Origin: Pseudomonas sp. S35
GTDB taxonomy: Bacteria > Pseudomonadota > Gammaproteobacteria > Pseudomonadales > Pseudomonadaceae
Reading direction: 5' to 3'
DNA: 64,000 bases
Assembly: GCF_009866765.1 (NCBI RefSeq)
Contig: NZ_CP019431.1
Span: 4,836,001 to 4,900,000 of the forward strand
Shown here in pieces: positions 47,147 to 57,120 of this stretch. Below the pieces are notes generated by a model that saw only the letters and a program-made list of their open reading frames with translations, ran no database searches and had not been told where the DNA came from. Each line of letters begins with the position of its first letter. Within the stretch, counting starts at the first letter, position 1. Position numbers and translations under genes: made by a program.

Positions 47147-47890
47147 ATGAATGCAAAAGTCTGGCTGGTGGGCGCAGGCCCCGGCGACCCTGAGCTGTTG
47201 ACCCTCAAGGCCGTACGGGCAATGAACGAGGCCGATGTGGTGTTGATCGATGACTTGGTCAACCCAGCCGTGCTGGAGCACTGCGCCAAGGCTCGCGTGA
47301 TTACGGTGGGCAAGCGCGGCGGCTGCCGTTCCACCCCCCAGGACTTTATCCACCGACTGATGTTGCGCTACTCACGCCAAGGCAAATGCGTGGTGCGGCT
47401 CAAGGGCGGCGATCCGTGCATTTTCGGGCGCGGGGGCGAAGAGGCCCTGTGGCTGCGCGAACGCGGTGTCGAGGTGGGGCTGGTCAATGGGATTACCGCA
47501 GGGCTGGCGGGCGCGACGAATTGTGCGATTCCACTGACGTTGCGTGGTGTCAGCCGCGGTGTGACCCTGGTCACCGCGCATACCCAGGACGACAGCAGCC
47601 TTAATTGGCGGGCGCTGGCGGAAGGTGGCACGACGCTGGTGGTGTACATGGGCGTGGCCAAACTGGAAGAGATCCGCCAGCAGTTGCTCGAAGGCGGGAT
47701 GCCAGAGGATATGCCGGTGGCGATGATCGAAAATGCTTCGCTGCCCCAACAGCGCGAATGCCGCAGCGAATTGTCGCGCATGCATGAGGACGCGCAGGCA
47801 TTTGCGTTGAAGAGCCCGGCGATCCTGGTGATCGGCCGTGTGGCCGCTGCCGAGCAAGCGGCGTATGTCGCTACCGCCGTCAGCGCCTGA
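47147..47890 (+). CDS. cobA: Uroporphyrinogen-III C-methyltransferase
   Basis: Methylates uroporphyrinogen III at C2 and C7 with SAM to precorrin-2, the precursor of sirohaem and cobalamin. The 247-residue protein has the family motifs VWLVGAGPGDPELLTLKAV, VVLIDDLVN, VGKRGG, VVRLKGGDPCIFGRGGEE and PVAMIENAS. In nitrate operons it supplies sirohaem for nitrite reductase, yet no nirB or nirD is encoded here. It lies 26 bases after the kinase gene and is closed by a strong terminator. Confidence 0.94.
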   Translation: MNAKVWLVGAGPGDPELLTLKAVRAMNEADVVLIDDLVNPAVLEHCAKARVITVGKRGGCRSTPQDFIHRLMLRYSRQGKCVVRLKGGDPCIFGRGGEEALWLRERGVEVGLVNGITAGLAGATNCAIPLTLRGVSRGVTLVTAHTQDDSSLNWRALAEGGTTLVVYMGVAKLEEIRQQLLEGGMPEDMPVAMIENASLPQQRECRSELSRMHEDAQAFALKSPAILVIGRVAAAEQAAYVATAVSA

Positions 47891-47911
47891 GACAAATTTG
47901 AGGCGAAAAAA

Positions 47912-47935
47912 AGCCCGGCCTGAGCCGGGCTTTTT
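47912..47935. terminator. Bidirectional terminator between cobA and oprF
   Basis: AGCCCGGC (47912-47919) pairs with GCCGGGCT (47924-47931), with A's before and T's after, serving both convergent genes. Confidence 0.92.
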
Positions 47936-47946
47936 CTACTCAGTAA

Positions 47947-48927
47947 TTACTGAGCTTGAGCTTCAACCGACGCTTCTACGCGACGGTTAACAGCACGACC
48001 AGCTTCAGTTGCGTTGTCAGCAACTGGGCGGGATTCGCCGTAACCAACAGCAGTTACACGGCTAGGAGCAACGCCGTCTTTAACCAGGACTTGCTTAACA
48101 GCGTCAGCACGACGCTGGGACAGCTTCTGGTTGTAAGCGTCTGGACCTACGGAGTCAGTGTGACCAGCAACTTCTACGTTGGTAGCTGGGTACTGAGCCA
48201 TGAAGTCGGCCAGGTTTTTCACGTCGCCGTAGCTGTTAGGCTTAACAACGGATTTGTCGAAGTCGAACTTAACGTCCAGCTCAACACGAACAACCTGAGC
48301 AACTGGAGCTTCTGGCTCTGGAGTTGGCTCTGGAGCTGGTGCTGGGGTAGGAGCTGGAGCAGCTGCGCCAGCGTTACCGCCGAAGTTCACGCCCAGGCCG
48401 ACCAGTGCGGAGTAGTCCCACTTGCCGTTGTCCAGACCGTAGTCAGCTTCAACACCGGCACGAGCGTACAGGTTGTTGGTGAAGTAGTACTTCACGCCAG
48501 TACCAACGGTAGCGAAGGTAGTCTGATCGCGACCGCTGTGGCCGTCAGCTTTAACGTTGCCACGGCTCTGGTGGCCGAAACCGCCTTCTACGTATGGACG
48601 CAGGCTGTCAACGCCAGCTTGACCGAAGTGATACTGAGCAACCAGGCTGCCGGTATCGCCTTTGATCTTCTGGTTACCAGTACCGTCGTTCGAACGGGTG
48701 TGGTTGGTTTTGTCGTAGGACAGGTTCAAGGACAGGTCGTCGGTCAGGAAGTAACCGATGCGAGCGCCAGGATTGAAGCCGTCTTCGATGTGCTTGACGC
48801 TATCGTTGTACTGCTTCTTGTAGAACAGCTCGCCTTCAACTGCGCCTTGGCCTTGTGCCAGAACGCCGAAAGAAGTAGCGGCAATAAGAGAACCAATGGC
48901 CAAGCCCAAGGTGTTTTTCAGTTTCAT
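47947..48927 (-). CDS. oprF: Major outer-membrane porin OprF
   Basis: General porin and structural protein linking the outer membrane to peptidoglycan. The 326-residue precursor has a signal peptide (MKLKNTLGLAIGSLIAATSF), an eight-strand beta-barrel (about 25-185), a Pro/Ala/Glu linker (APAPTPAPAPEPTPEPEAP) and a C-terminal OmpA-like peptidoglycan-binding domain (about 215-326; VAGHTDSVGPDAYNQKLSQR). No cysteines are present, unlike the P. aeruginosa protein. Codon choice is highly restricted, as in strongly expressed genes. It is downstream of sigX, as in other pseudomonads. Confidence 0.97.
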   Translation of the reverse strand: MKLKNTLGLAIGSLIAATSFGVLAQGQGAVEGELFYKKQYNDSVKHIEDGFNPGARIGYFLTDDLSLNLSYDKTNHTRSNDGTGNQKIKGDTGSLVAQYHFGQAGVDSLRPYVEGGFGHQSRGNVKADGHSGRDQTTFATVGTGVKYYFTNNLYARAGVEADYGLDNGKWDYSALVGLGVNFGGNAGAAAPAPTPAPAPEPTPEPEAPVAQVVRVELDVKFDFDKSVVKPNSYGDVKNLADFMAQYPATNVEVAGHTDSVGPDAYNQKLSQRRADAVKQVLVKDGVAPSRVTAVGYGESRPVADNATEAGRAVNRRVEASVEAQAQ

Positions 48928-49034
48928 CCGTTAAATCCCCATCTGGTGATTGTAAAGCAGTCCCACAAACCGGGGGACAACTCGGCGACAAGTCTAACAG
49001 AACTTGCCTACACGTAAGAGATATTTGCCACGCA

Positions 49035-49625
49035 CTAAGTTTCAGTCTCGCCCGCAAATTTCTCACGTAATTTATCTAGAGCACGTTTGTAACGCATTTT
49101 TGTAGCACTCAAACCCATGTGCATGATGTCAGCGATTTCCTGGAATTCCAGCTCTGCGACAAATCGCAGCACCAGGATCTCCCGGTCAATCGGGTTCACA
49201 TACACCAACCAGCGATCAAGCCCGCCCTTCTCCTCGGGTGCCGGCGCCTTTTCTTCAGACGCCTCCTCAAGGGGGTCAAGGCTCAACGCGTCCATCAAGC
49301 GACGCTTTCGCCGTTCCTTGCGATACTGCGTGATGCACTCGTTGTACGTGATGCTGTAGAGCCATGTCTTGAACTTCGATTTGCCCTCGAAGTTCTTCAG
49401 GCCGTACAGCACCTTGAGCATCACTTCCTGACAGACATCGTCCGCATCTCTATCGTTCCCTAAATACCTTGAACAAACGTTGAACAGAGTGCGTTGATAT
49501 CTGCGCATCAATTCTTCGTACGCGCGAGTTACGTGAAACAGCTCCGTGTGCGCGCGCGCGACCAACTCCTCATCAGAGAGCTCACGGGGGTCGTAGCGCG
49601 TGGACAGCGTTTGGGCTTTATTCAA
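49035..49625 (-). CDS. sigX: ECF sigma factor SigX
   Basis: Extracytoplasmic-function sigma factor controlling oprF and envelope or fatty-acid genes. The 196-residue protein starts with TTG (MNKAQTLSTRYDPRELSDEE). Region 2 (NVCSRYLGNDRDADDVCQEV, LYSITYNECITQYRKE) and region 4 (VLRFVAELEFQEIADIMHMG onward) are clear, separated by an acidic linker (EEASEEKAPAPEEKGG). It is upstream of oprF and downstream of cmpX. No anti-sigma gene is adjacent, as usual for SigX. Confidence 0.95.
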   Translation of the reverse strand: MNKAQTLSTRYDPRELSDEELVARAHTELFHVTRAYEELMRRYQRTLFNVCSRYLGNDRDADDVCQEVMLKVLYGLKNFEGKSKFKTWLYSITYNECITQYRKERRKRRLMDALSLDPLEEASEEKAPAPEEKGGLDRWLVYVNPIDREILVLRFVAELEFQEIADIMHMGLSATKMRYKRALDKLREKFAGETET

Positions 49626-49712
49626 AACAAGTCGTGCCGACAGTCAGGTCAATGTCCGCTACAACCCGGTCAGCCGGGTTTGCGGCGGCGTACATTAGCA
49701 GGGTTTGCCGGG

Positions 49713-50537
49713 TTAGCGGCTACTGACCTGCTGCTCCAGGAGAATCCGATTGGACAACGACACCAGGTCGCCGTCATCGGTCAGTACCGTCGTCTTGACG
49801 GTGCCGATCTCCTCGATTTGCCCTTCGACCTCGCCTACACGCACCTGTTGCCCAACCTGATACAACTCACGCACATAGATTCCCGCAAGAATCTGGCCGG
49901 CAATTTCCCGGCTTCCCAAGCCCATGGCCAGCGCAACGGCCAGACCAACGGTAATCAAAACGATCACAATCACATGGTTGAGCAGGTCAGTCTTGACCTC
50001 CAACTGGCTGATCGCGACCGAAATACTGATGATGATCACGAGCCCCTGGGCAATTCGCCCCAGGCCAGCGGCATAGTCCAGCCCCACGCCTTCGGCAGCG
50101 CCGCGCACCAGCCCATTGGCCAGTTGCGCCAGCAGAACACCTACCAGCAGTACCAGCGCACCGCCGAAAACCTTTGGTAAGTACAGCGCCAGCATGTCGA
50201 GCGTAGCTGAAACTCGCTCAAGTCCAAGGGATTGAGCCGCAGAAACCAGAAAAATCAGCAAAACGAACCAATAGACGATCTTGCCGATCAACGTGGAGAT
50301 CGGCACTTGCAGCCCGGCGCGGCCCAGCAGTTTGGTCAAGCCGGTGCCTGCCATCAGGCGGTCGAGGCCGAGTTTTGCGAGTAATTTCGACAACAACGTG
50401 TCAAGCAGCTTGGCGACAACAAAGCCCAGCAATACCAGGACCAGGGCACCAAACAGGTTGGGAATGAAATTCGCCACCTTGGTCCACAATGCGGTCATCG
50501 CGGTGACCAGGCTCTGGGTCCAGAGATCAAGTTCCAT
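49713..50537 (-). CDS. cmpX: CmpX, small-conductance mechanosensitive channel-like protein
   Basis: Inner-membrane MscS-related protein; mutants in pseudomonads alter SigX activity. The 274-residue protein (MELDLWTQSLVTAMTALWTK) has about five membrane segments (ALVLVLLGFVVAKLLD, IVYWFVLLIFLVSAA, VFGGALVLLVGVLLAQL and others) and a C-terminal MscS-like soluble part (VRVGEVEGQIEEIGTVKTTV). The ATG at 50537 is preferred over a TTG two codons upstream. It starts two bases after crfX. Confidence 0.9.
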   Translation of the reverse strand: MELDLWTQSLVTAMTALWTKVANFIPNLFGALVLVLLGFVVAKLLDTLLSKLLAKLGLDRLMAGTGLTKLLGRAGLQVPISTLIGKIVYWFVLLIFLVSAAQSLGLERVSATLDMLALYLPKVFGGALVLLVGVLLAQLANGLVRGAAEGVGLDYAAGLGRIAQGLVIIISISVAISQLEVKTDLLNHVIVIVLITVGLAVALAMGLGSREIAGQILAGIYVRELYQVGQQVRVGEVEGQIEEIGTVKTTVLTDDGDLVSLSNRILLEQQVSSR

Positions 50538-50539
50538 AT

Positions 50540-50785
50540 TCAATCAGCCTTATCAGCAGTGCGAGCAAGAGATTTACGACGAGAAACCGGCGATACGTGG
50601 GCCGAACCATTGTTCAGGGCCATCATCAACGCTGGCACCCAGCGACCGAGCAGACCGAACAGGTCACCTGCGCCCACCTGGCGGTTAGCGGTTTTCAACA
50701 CGCGGCCCAGGCAGGCATCGTCGTCGCGGTTGGACGGCGAGGCATTGAGCATGTCACGCAAAGACTGTTCGAACGGATCGTGCAT
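50540..50785 (-). CDS. crfX: CrfX, small conserved protein of the cmaX-crfX-cmpX-sigX block
   Basis: The 81-residue cytosolic protein (MHDPFEQSLRDMLNASPSNR) has no recognised domain; a hydrophobic stretch (LFGLLGRWVPALMMALNN) is flanked by charged ends. The ATG at 50785 has GAGAGG at good spacing. Position and length match CrfX. Its molecular role is not known. Confidence 0.85.
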   Translation of the reverse strand: MHDPFEQSLRDMLNASPSNRDDDACLGRVLKTANRQVGAGDLFGLLGRWVPALMMALNNGSAHVSPVSRRKSLARTADKAD

Positions 50786-50871
50786 AAAGACCTCTCGCAA
50801 GTGTTTTAAAAGACGAGGGTAAAATTCCTTGGGTCACATAGGACCCTTCCTACGTTCAGCTGGTATTCAGC

Positions 50872-51867
50872 TCAAACCCAGCGCAATCGTCGAAATAGCC
50901 ACCATTGTCCGAGCGCCACCGACACCATCAACAGGCATGCAACCATGAACCCGTAGGGGCTCTCGGAGAACGGTATGCCGCCCACATTTATACCCAGCAA
51001 ACCGGTCAAAAAGCTCATCGGCAAGAAGATCCCGGTAATGATGCCGAAACGGTACATGGTGCGGTTCATGCGCACGCTCAAGCGTCGGTCTTCTGCCTCA
51101 AGCACAAGGCCCACGCGCTCGCGGGTCAATTCGAGTTCTTCCAGGTACCGGGTCAGGCTGTTGTTCAATTCATTCCAATAATCGGCATCGTCGTCGCAGA
51201 ACCACGGTAATTTGATGCGCGTGAGCTGGGCAAAAATATCCCGCTGCGGCGCCAGGAATCGCTTGAGTCCGGCCGCTCGCCGGCGGATCTGCAGGAGGCT
51301 GCCGTGCTCCGGGGTATACCGTTCGTCGGTATCAAGTTTTTCTTCCTCGGCATCGACCACTTCCGACAAGTCAGTGACCAGATCCTGCACTTTATTGGTC
51401 AGGTACTGCGCCATATAAAGGATGAGTTCAGAAGCGGTTTTCGGCCCTTTGCCGTCCGCCAGTTGCACCAGCAGTTCATCGGTGGCACGCAGCGGGCGCA
51501 GGCGCAAGGAAATGACGCGGCTGGCAGCGGCGAAAATCCGCACCGAGACCATGTCTTCAGGCTCGGCACCTGGGTTGAGGTTAACCCCGCGCAAGAACAG
51601 CAGCAGCTCGGCGTCCGGCAACGGCAACAGGCGCGGACGGGTGTTCTCCTCCAGCAGCAGGTCACAGGCGAATTCGCTCAAACCACTGGATTTGCGCAGC
51701 CAGGTCTGCGTTTGCGGATGACTGCGATCCCAGTGCAGCCACAGGCTTTCCTGGGGCTGCAGTTGCAGGTCATCGAGGTCAGTCCGGGCAATCGAACGCG
51801 CACCGCCTTTACCATCCAGCACCAGGGCATGTACCAGCCCCCATTGCGCGTTTTCTTCCTCGAACAT
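50872..51867 (-). CDS. cmaX: CmaX, CorA/ZntB-family divalent cation transporter
   Basis: Predicted Mg2+/Zn2+ channel of the inner membrane. The 331-residue protein has the large N-terminal cytosolic domain, a long helix, and two C-terminal membrane segments (ITGIFLPMSFLTGLLGINVG and FMVACLLMVSVALGQWWLF). The family signature reads GIN rather than GMN, as in ZntB-type members. The ATG at 51867 is chosen; a GTG two codons upstream is possible. It heads the cmaX-crfX-cmpX-sigX-oprF block. Confidence 0.9.
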   Translation of the reverse strand: MFEEENAQWGLVHALVLDGKGGARSIARTDLDDLQLQPQESLWLHWDRSHPQTQTWLRKSSGLSEFACDLLLEENTRPRLLPLPDAELLLFLRGVNLNPGAEPEDMVSVRIFAAASRVISLRLRPLRATDELLVQLADGKGPKTASELILYMAQYLTNKVQDLVTDLSEVVDAEEEKLDTDERYTPEHGSLLQIRRRAAGLKRFLAPQRDIFAQLTRIKLPWFCDDDADYWNELNNSLTRYLEELELTRERVGLVLEAEDRRLSVRMNRTMYRFGIITGIFLPMSFLTGLLGINVGGIPFSESPYGFMVACLLMVSVALGQWWLFRRLRWV

Positions 51868-51891
51868 CCTCACCCCGTCGATTATTGCGGT

Positions 51892-52383
51892 TTATTCAGG
51901 CATTTTCAGCGGACTTGGCGACACGATCACGCCATTATTGTCTGCGTAGATGTACTCACCCGGGCGGAACGTCACGCCCGCAAACGTGACCACCACGTTC
52001 AGGTCGCCAATGCCGCGTTTGTCAGTTTTCATGGGGTGGCTGGCCAGGGCCTGCACGCCCAGATCGGTCTGGGCGATGACATCGACATCACGGATGCAAC
52101 CGTAGATCACCAGCCCTTCCCAACCGTTTTTCGCGGCTTTTTCGGCAATCATGTCGCCCAGCAACGCGCGGCGCAGGGAACCGCCTCCGTCGACCACCAG
52201 CACCTTGCCGGCGCCCGGTTGGTCGGCTTGTTCCTTGACCAACGAGTTATCTTCGAAGCACTTGATGGTGACAATCTCGCCGCCGAAGGAGTCTCGGCCG
52301 CCGAAGTTGCTGAACATCGGCTCGACTACCTGCACCAACTCGGGGTAGGCGTCGCACAGGTCGGGGGTCACGTAATGGTTCAT
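51892..52383 (-). CDS. rraA: RraA-family protein (ribonuclease activity regulator / HMG aldolase fold)
   Basis: The 163-residue protein ([20 protein letters not shown]) is full length for RraA. It has [47 protein letters not shown] and [11 protein letters not shown]. coli RraA inhibits RNase E, but many Pseudomonas relatives have HMG/oxaloacetate aldolase activity; the Gly-x-Arg-D motif (GCIRD) needed for that chemistry is present. The start at 52383 excludes an unconserved 50-residue extension. Confidence 0.9.
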   Translation of the reverse strand: MNHYVTPDLCDAYPELVQVVEPMFSNFGGRDSFGGEIVTIKCFEDNSLVKEQADQPGAGKVLVVDGGGSLRRALLGDMIAEKAAKNGWEGLVIYGCIRDVDVIAQTDLGVQALASHPMKTDKRGIGDLNVVVTFAGVTFRPGEYIYADNNGVIVSPSPLKMPE

Positions 52384-52570
52384 CGAAAAATTCCTTTCTG
52401 CCAAAGAAGTGTCTTTCAAGGAAGTACCGGTCGAAGCGGACGGGGAACATCCCATTCGCTTGGCCGCAACGCAAGCGCCACTGCGCGACTGAATATGACC
52501 AGAAGCGTTCAGCGCGTCATATCTTAGCCGCAACCTTGCACGAGCGAAACGCCCATGGCAGAACGCTGCG

Positions 52571-53560
52571 TCAAACCATCGCCAACGCCTCGGCCGGCGC
52601 GCCGAACAATGGTGTTAACGGGTCTTTCAACCACTGCGCCACCAATGGCCACACTTCGGCCTGGGCGGCTTTGCTCACGAGCATTTCAACATGCCCGAAA
52701 TCCTCGGTAAAACCCTGCTGGCGACCCAGGCACAGGTACTGGCGATGCTCAGAACCGACTTGCTCGAACAACTTGCGACACGCCCAGTCGGGGTCCTGGT
52801 GATCACCGGCAGCGCTGACGGCCAATAGCGGCACATCGACGTTTGCCAGGCCTTTCCACCAGTCGTGCTTACCCTCGCCAAAGCGGCCAAACAGGCCATT
52901 CCAACGCATGGCTTCGATCAATACACCTGCGGGCTCATCCTCTGGGCCACGCTTGAAGCGTGAGCCGGACAATTCCCCGAAGCGTTTGAGCAGCAATCGA
53001 CCAGTCCACTCCACCGGAGGCAGTTTCAACGGCCAGTGCGTACGGCTGACCTGGCAACCAAACAAGGCCACTGAAGCCACTGCAGGCGCACCAAGGTGCT
53101 GGCCACCCAGAGCCGCCACCAAGGCTGTGCCGCCTAAGGAGTGGCCGATCCAGTGGGGGATTTGCGCGCTTTGCTCGCGCACAAACGCACCGATGGCCGG
53201 CAAATCATAGCGTGCGTAGTCGGCGACCCGATTTTTGGCGTAGTCATGATTGCGCTTGGACAAACCATGGCCGCGCATTTCCGGGATCCACACATCAAAC
53301 CCCTGGCGTGCCAGGTAGGCACCCAGGCCGATGCCTTTGGGCGAATACCAAAAACGCCGGTTGGAAAAACTGCCGTGCAACAAAATAACCGGGATGCCCC
53401 GGTTTTCCTGGACATCGGCCAGGCCCAAGCGGGTAACTGCCAGCTCGACGGTGCCGTCGGGGCTGTTACCGGGCTTGAGGCGATACACGTCTTCACTCAG
53501 GTCGCCACGACGTTCAGCGCTGATCAGGGCGACGGGAAACAGGTTGCTGCTGCTTTGCAT
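52571..53560 (-). CDS. Alpha/beta-fold hydrolase
   Basis: The 329-residue protein begins [20 protein letters not shown]. It has the fold signatures [14 protein letters not shown] (oxyanion region), the nucleophile elbow GHSLGG near residue 142, and a late Asp/His pair candidate ([18 protein letters not shown]). The type resembles polyhydroxyalkanoate- or lipase-like hydrolases, but the substrate is not evident. It lies downstream of ppsA on the same strand, behind a terminator, so it is probably separately transcribed. Confidence 0.82.
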   Translation of the reverse strand: MQSSSNLFPVALISAERRGDLSEDVYRLKPGNSPDGTVELAVTRLGLADVQENRGIPVILLHGSFSNRRFWYSPKGIGLGAYLARQGFDVWIPEMRGHGLSKRNHDYAKNRVADYARYDLPAIGAFVREQSAQIPHWIGHSLGGTALVAALGGQHLGAPAVASVALFGCQVSRTHWPLKLPPVEWTGRLLLKRFGELSGSRFKRGPEDEPAGVLIEAMRWNGLFGRFGEGKHDWWKGLANVDVPLLAVSAAGDHQDPDWACRKLFEQVGSEHRQYLCLGRQQGFTEDFGHVEMLVSKAAQAEVWPLVAQWLKDPLTPLFGAPAEALAMV

Positions 53561-53620
53561 AATGCTCTTGCACAAAAAAGGGCGGCGTCCGCAAGGATTC
53601 CCGCCCTGTACAGATAAGAA

Positions 53621-53654
53621 TGCCGGTCACCCACAACGGGTGACCGGCACTTTT
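53621..53654 (-). terminator. Hairpin terminator after ppsA
   Basis: A perfect 12-bp stem (53621-53632 with 53638-53649) encloses a five-base loop, just after the ppsA stop on the minus strand. The T-run on that side is weak, and a short TTTT follows on the plus side. Confidence 0.7.
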
Positions 53655-53666
53655 GACGTAACGAGC

Positions 53667-56042
53667 TTAGGCGGACGCTTGGCCTTCCGCCAGGAAGAAC
53701 CAGGTTTCCAGCACCGAGTCGGGGTTCAGCGAGACGCTCTCGATACCCTGTTCCATCAGCCATTTGGCCAGGTCCGGGTGGTCGGAAGGGCCTTGGCCGC
53801 AGATGCCGATGTACTTGCCGGCCTTGTTACAGGCCTGGATGGCGTTGGCCAGCAGCTTTTTGACGGCCGGGTTACGCTCATCGAACAAGTGGGCGATGAT
53901 CCCCGAATCGCGGTCCAGGCCCAGGGTCAACTGGGTCAGGTCGTTGGAACCGATGGAGAAACCGTCGAAGAATTCCAGGAACTCCTCGGCCAGAATGGCG
54001 TTGGACGGCAGTTCGCACATCATGATCACGCGCAAGCCGTTTTCGCCACGGGACAGGCCGTTTTCGGCCAGCAGGTCCACCACTTGGCTCGCTTCGCCCA
54101 AGGTGCGTACGAACGGCACCATGATCTCGACGTTGGTCAGGCCCATCTCGTTGCGCACACGTTTCAGCGCACGGCATTCGAGCTCGAAGCAATCACGGAA
54201 CGCTTCGCTGATGTAACGCGAGGCGCCACGGAAACCCAGCATCGGGTTTTCTTCTTCCGGCTCGTACAGCTTGCCGCCGATCAGGTTGGCGTATTCGTTG
54301 GACTTGAAGTCCGACAGGCGCACGATCACCTTTTTCGGGTAGAACGCCGCAGCCAGGGTGCTGATGCCTTCCACCAGCTTCTCGACGTAGAAGCCCACCG
54401 GGTCGTTGTAGCCGGCGATGCGCTTGTCGACGCTTTCCTTGATGTCCAGCGGCAGGCCGTCGTAGTTCAACAGGGCCTTGGGGTGCACGCCGATCATGCG
54501 GTTGATGATGAACTCCAGGCGGGCCAGGCCCACACCGGCGTTCGGCAACTGCGCGAAGTCGAAGGCACGGTCCGGGTTGCCGACGTTCATCATGATCTTG
54601 AACGGCAGGTCGGGCATGGCGTCGATGGAGTTTTGCTTGATGTCGAAGCCCAGTTCACCTTCGAAGATGAAACCGGTGTCGCCCTCGGCGCAGGACACGG
54701 TCACGCCCTGGCCATCCTTGAGCAGTTGGGTGGCGTTACCGCAACCGACAACCGCAGGAATCCCCAATTCACGGGCAATGATCGCCGCGTGGCAGGTACG
54801 CCCGCCACGGTTGGTGACAATGGCGCTGGCGCGCTTCATCACCGGTTCCCAGTCCGGGTCGGTCATATCGGAGACCAGCACGTCGCCTGGCTGGACCTTG
54901 TCCATCTCGGACACGTCCTTGATGATCCGCACCTTGCCGGCGCCGATGCGTTGGCCGATGGCACGGCCTTCCACCAGCACGGTGCCGGTTTCTTTCAACA
55001 GGTAACGTTCCATGACGTTGGCCGAAGTGCGGCTCTTCACGGTTTCCGGACGGGCCTGCACGATGTACAGCTTGCCGTCGTCACCGTCCTTGGCCCACTC
55101 GATGTCCATCGGGCACTTGTAGTGCTTTTCGATGATCATCGCTTGTTTGGCCAGCTCGCTGACCTCCGCGTCGGTCAGGCAGAAACGCGCACGCTCGGCC
55201 TTGTCCACATCAACGGTTTTCACCGAACGACCGGCCTTGGCCTCGTCGCCGTAGATCATCTTGATGGCCTTGCTGCCCAGGTTGCGGCGCAGGATGGCCG
55301 GGCGGCCGGCTTCAAGGGTGTGCTTGTGGACGTAGAACTCGTCCGGGTTGACCGCGCCTTGTACGACGGTTTCGCCCAGGCCGTAGGCGCCGGTGATAAA
55401 CACCACGTCACGGAAACCCGACTCGGTATCGAGGGTGAACATCACGCCGGCGGTGCCGGTTTCCGAACGCACCATGCGCTGCACACCGGCAGACAAAGCC
55501 ACCAGCTTGTGGTCGAAACCCTGGTGTACACGGTAGGAAATGGCGCGGTCGTTAAAGAGGGAGGCAAACACTTCCTTGGCCGCGCGGATCACGTTTTCCA
55601 CGCCGCGAATGTTAAGGAAGGTCTCTTGTTGACCAGCAAAGGAGGCATCCGGCAAGTCTTCGGCGGTGGCCGAGGAACGCACGGCAACGGCCATGTCCGG
55701 GTTGCCGGCCGAGAGTGCGGCGAAGGCGGTGCGGATCTCTTCGTTGAGCTTCTCGGGGAATTCGGCGTCCATGATCCACTGGCGGATCTGGCTGCCGGTC
55801 TTGGCCAGGGCGTTGACGTCATCGACGTCCAGGGCGTCCAGCGCGGCATGGATCTGAGCATTGAGGCCGCTCAGTTCGAGGAAATCACGGTAAGCCTGGG
55901 CCGTGGTGGCGAAACCACCGGGCACCGACACACCAGCGCCTGCAAGATTACTGATCATCTCGCCGAGGGATGCGTTCTTGCCCCCCACATGCTCTACATC
56001 ATGGACGCCGAGCTTATCGAGGGAAACTACGTACTCTACCAA
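53667..56042 (-). CDS. ppsA: Phosphoenolpyruvate synthase
   Basis: Converts pyruvate + ATP to PEP + AMP + Pi for gluconeogenesis. The 791-residue protein starts with TTG (GGAGAG upstream). It has an N-terminal ATP-binding domain ([32 protein letters not shown]), a central phosphohistidine domain with GGRTCHAAI (His418, with the regulatory Thr416 two residues before), and a C-terminal PEP/pyruvate-binding barrel ([27 protein letters not shown]). It diverges from ppsR, whose product acts on it. Confidence 0.97.
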   Translation of the reverse strand: MVEYVVSLDKLGVHDVEHVGGKNASLGEMISNLAGAGVSVPGGFATTAQAYRDFLELSGLNAQIHAALDALDVDDVNALAKTGSQIRQWIMDAEFPEKLNEEIRTAFAALSAGNPDMAVAVRSSATAEDLPDASFAGQQETFLNIRGVENVIRAAKEVFASLFNDRAISYRVHQGFDHKLVALSAGVQRMVRSETGTAGVMFTLDTESGFRDVVFITGAYGLGETVVQGAVNPDEFYVHKHTLEAGRPAILRRNLGSKAIKMIYGDEAKAGRSVKTVDVDKAERARFCLTDAEVSELAKQAMIIEKHYKCPMDIEWAKDGDDGKLYIVQARPETVKSRTSANVMERYLLKETGTVLVEGRAIGQRIGAGKVRIIKDVSEMDKVQPGDVLVSDMTDPDWEPVMKRASAIVTNRGGRTCHAAIIARELGIPAVVGCGNATQLLKDGQGVTVSCAEGDTGFIFEGELGFDIKQNSIDAMPDLPFKIMMNVGNPDRAFDFAQLPNAGVGLARLEFIINRMIGVHPKALLNYDGLPLDIKESVDKRIAGYNDPVGFYVEKLVEGISTLAAAFYPKKVIVRLSDFKSNEYANLIGGKLYEPEEENPMLGFRGASRYISEAFRDCFELECRALKRVRNEMGLTNVEIMVPFVRTLGEASQVVDLLAENGLSRGENGLRVIMMCELPSNAILAEEFLEFFDGFSIGSNDLTQLTLGLDRDSGIIAHLFDERNPAVKKLLANAIQACNKAGKYIGICGQGPSDHPDLAKWLMEQGIESVSLNPDSVLETWFFLAEGQASA

Positions 56043-56219
56043 GGTGATCTCTCCACTAACTGTGTTGGAAAAGCTCAGGACGCCGGCTGCTCGTAGGAGC
56101 GATTACCCGCGTTTGTGGCCTGGACCTGGAAAATAAGTGAGAATGCGGCCCACTGCGGGACGGCAAAATCGCGCCTATCATATCCAAGATTCGTCATCAG
56201 CTTAAGGCCCAGGGCTCAA

Positions 56220-57038
56220 ATGAAACGATCTGCTTTCTTTATCTCCGACGGCACCGGCATCACAGCCGAAACATTGGGTCAAAGCCTGCTCGCGCAGTTC
56301 GAAAACATTACCTTCGCCAAATTCACGCGGCCCTATATCGACAGCGTGGATAAAGCGCGGGCCATGGTACAACAAATCAATCTGGCGGCTGAGAAAGACG
56401 GCTTTCGGCCGATCATTTTCGACACCATCGTCAATCAAGACATTCGTGAGATTCTCGCAACGTCGAATGGTTTCATGATCGATATCTTCTCGACCTTCCT
56501 GGCGCCGCTGGAGCAAGAGTTGAGTGAACATTCGTCATACTCCGTCGGAAAGTCCCATTCCATTGGGCACAACTCCAACTATATGGAGCGTATCGAGGCG
56601 GTGAACTTTGCCCTCGACAACGACGACGGCGCCCGCACGCACTACTACGACAAGGCCGACCTGATCCTGGTGGGCGTGTCGCGCTGCGGCAAAACGCCCA
56701 CCTGTCTGTACATGGCCATGCAATTCGGCATCCGCGCGGCCAACTACCCGCTGACCGAAGACGACATGGAGCATTTGACGCTGCCGGCCGCCTTGCGCGC
56801 TCACTCCCACAAGCTGTTCGGCCTGACCATCGACCCGGACCGCCTCACCGCCATCCGCAATGAACGCAAGCCCAACAGCCGATACTCCAGCTATGCCCAG
56901 TGCGAGTTCGAAGTGCGCGAAGTAGAAAATCTGTTCCGTCGCGAGAATATTGCGCACATCAATTCCACGCATTTTTCGGTGGAAGAGATTTCGGCGAAGA
57001 TTCTGGTGGAGAAAGGTGTGGAGCGCAGGTTCAAGTGA
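56220..57038 (+). CDS. ppsR: PEP synthase regulatory kinase/pyrophosphorylase PpsR
   Basis: Bifunctional DUF299 enzyme: ADP-dependent phosphorylation of PEP synthase on the threonine beside its catalytic His inactivates it, and Pi-dependent dephosphorylation restores it. The 272-residue protein starts [20 protein letters not shown] and has the P-loop-like motif [10 protein letters not shown] (about 153-162) and [20 protein letters not shown]. The ATG at 56220 gives the family length; upstream in-frame starts are unconserved. It diverges from ppsA across 177 bases. Confidence 0.95.
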   Translation: MKRSAFFISDGTGITAETLGQSLLAQFENITFAKFTRPYIDSVDKARAMVQQINLAAEKDGFRPIIFDTIVNQDIREILATSNGFMIDIFSTFLAPLEQELSEHSSYSVGKSHSIGHNSNYMERIEAVNFALDNDDGARTHYYDKADLILVGVSRCGKTPTCLYMAMQFGIRAANYPLTEDDMEHLTLPAALRAHSHKLFGLTIDPDRLTAIRNERKPNSRYSSYAQCEFEVREVENLFRRENIAHINSTHFSVEEISAKILVEKGVERRFK

Positions 57039-57044
57039 AGCAGT

Positions 57045-57120
57045 CGGAAGCCTCAAGCTATAAGCCGCAAGGAAAAGCCACTCGGCTCTTGTCTTGCAGC
57101 TTGTGGCTTGACGCTTACAG
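57045..57120. repeat. CAAGCTATAAGCCGCAAG-type repeat after ppsR
   Basis: The spacer contains CCTCAAGCTATAAGCCGCAAG and an opposed CTTGCAGCTTGTGGCTTGACG that can pair, enclosing about 25 bases. It is related to 16128-16197 and lies between convergent ppsR and the MocR gene. Confidence 0.6.

Noticed and set aside
47956..49017. 353-codon open frame opposite oprF
   Set aside because: It is the mirror of a gene with very restricted codon use; the translation is low complexity (V/S/N/T rich) with no fold or ribosome site, while OprF on the other strand is unmistakable.
53331..56096. 921-codon open frame opposite ppsA and part of the hydrolase gene
   Set aside because: It is a His/Gln/Val-rich antisense frame produced by high GC3 coding; it spans two real genes and a terminator.
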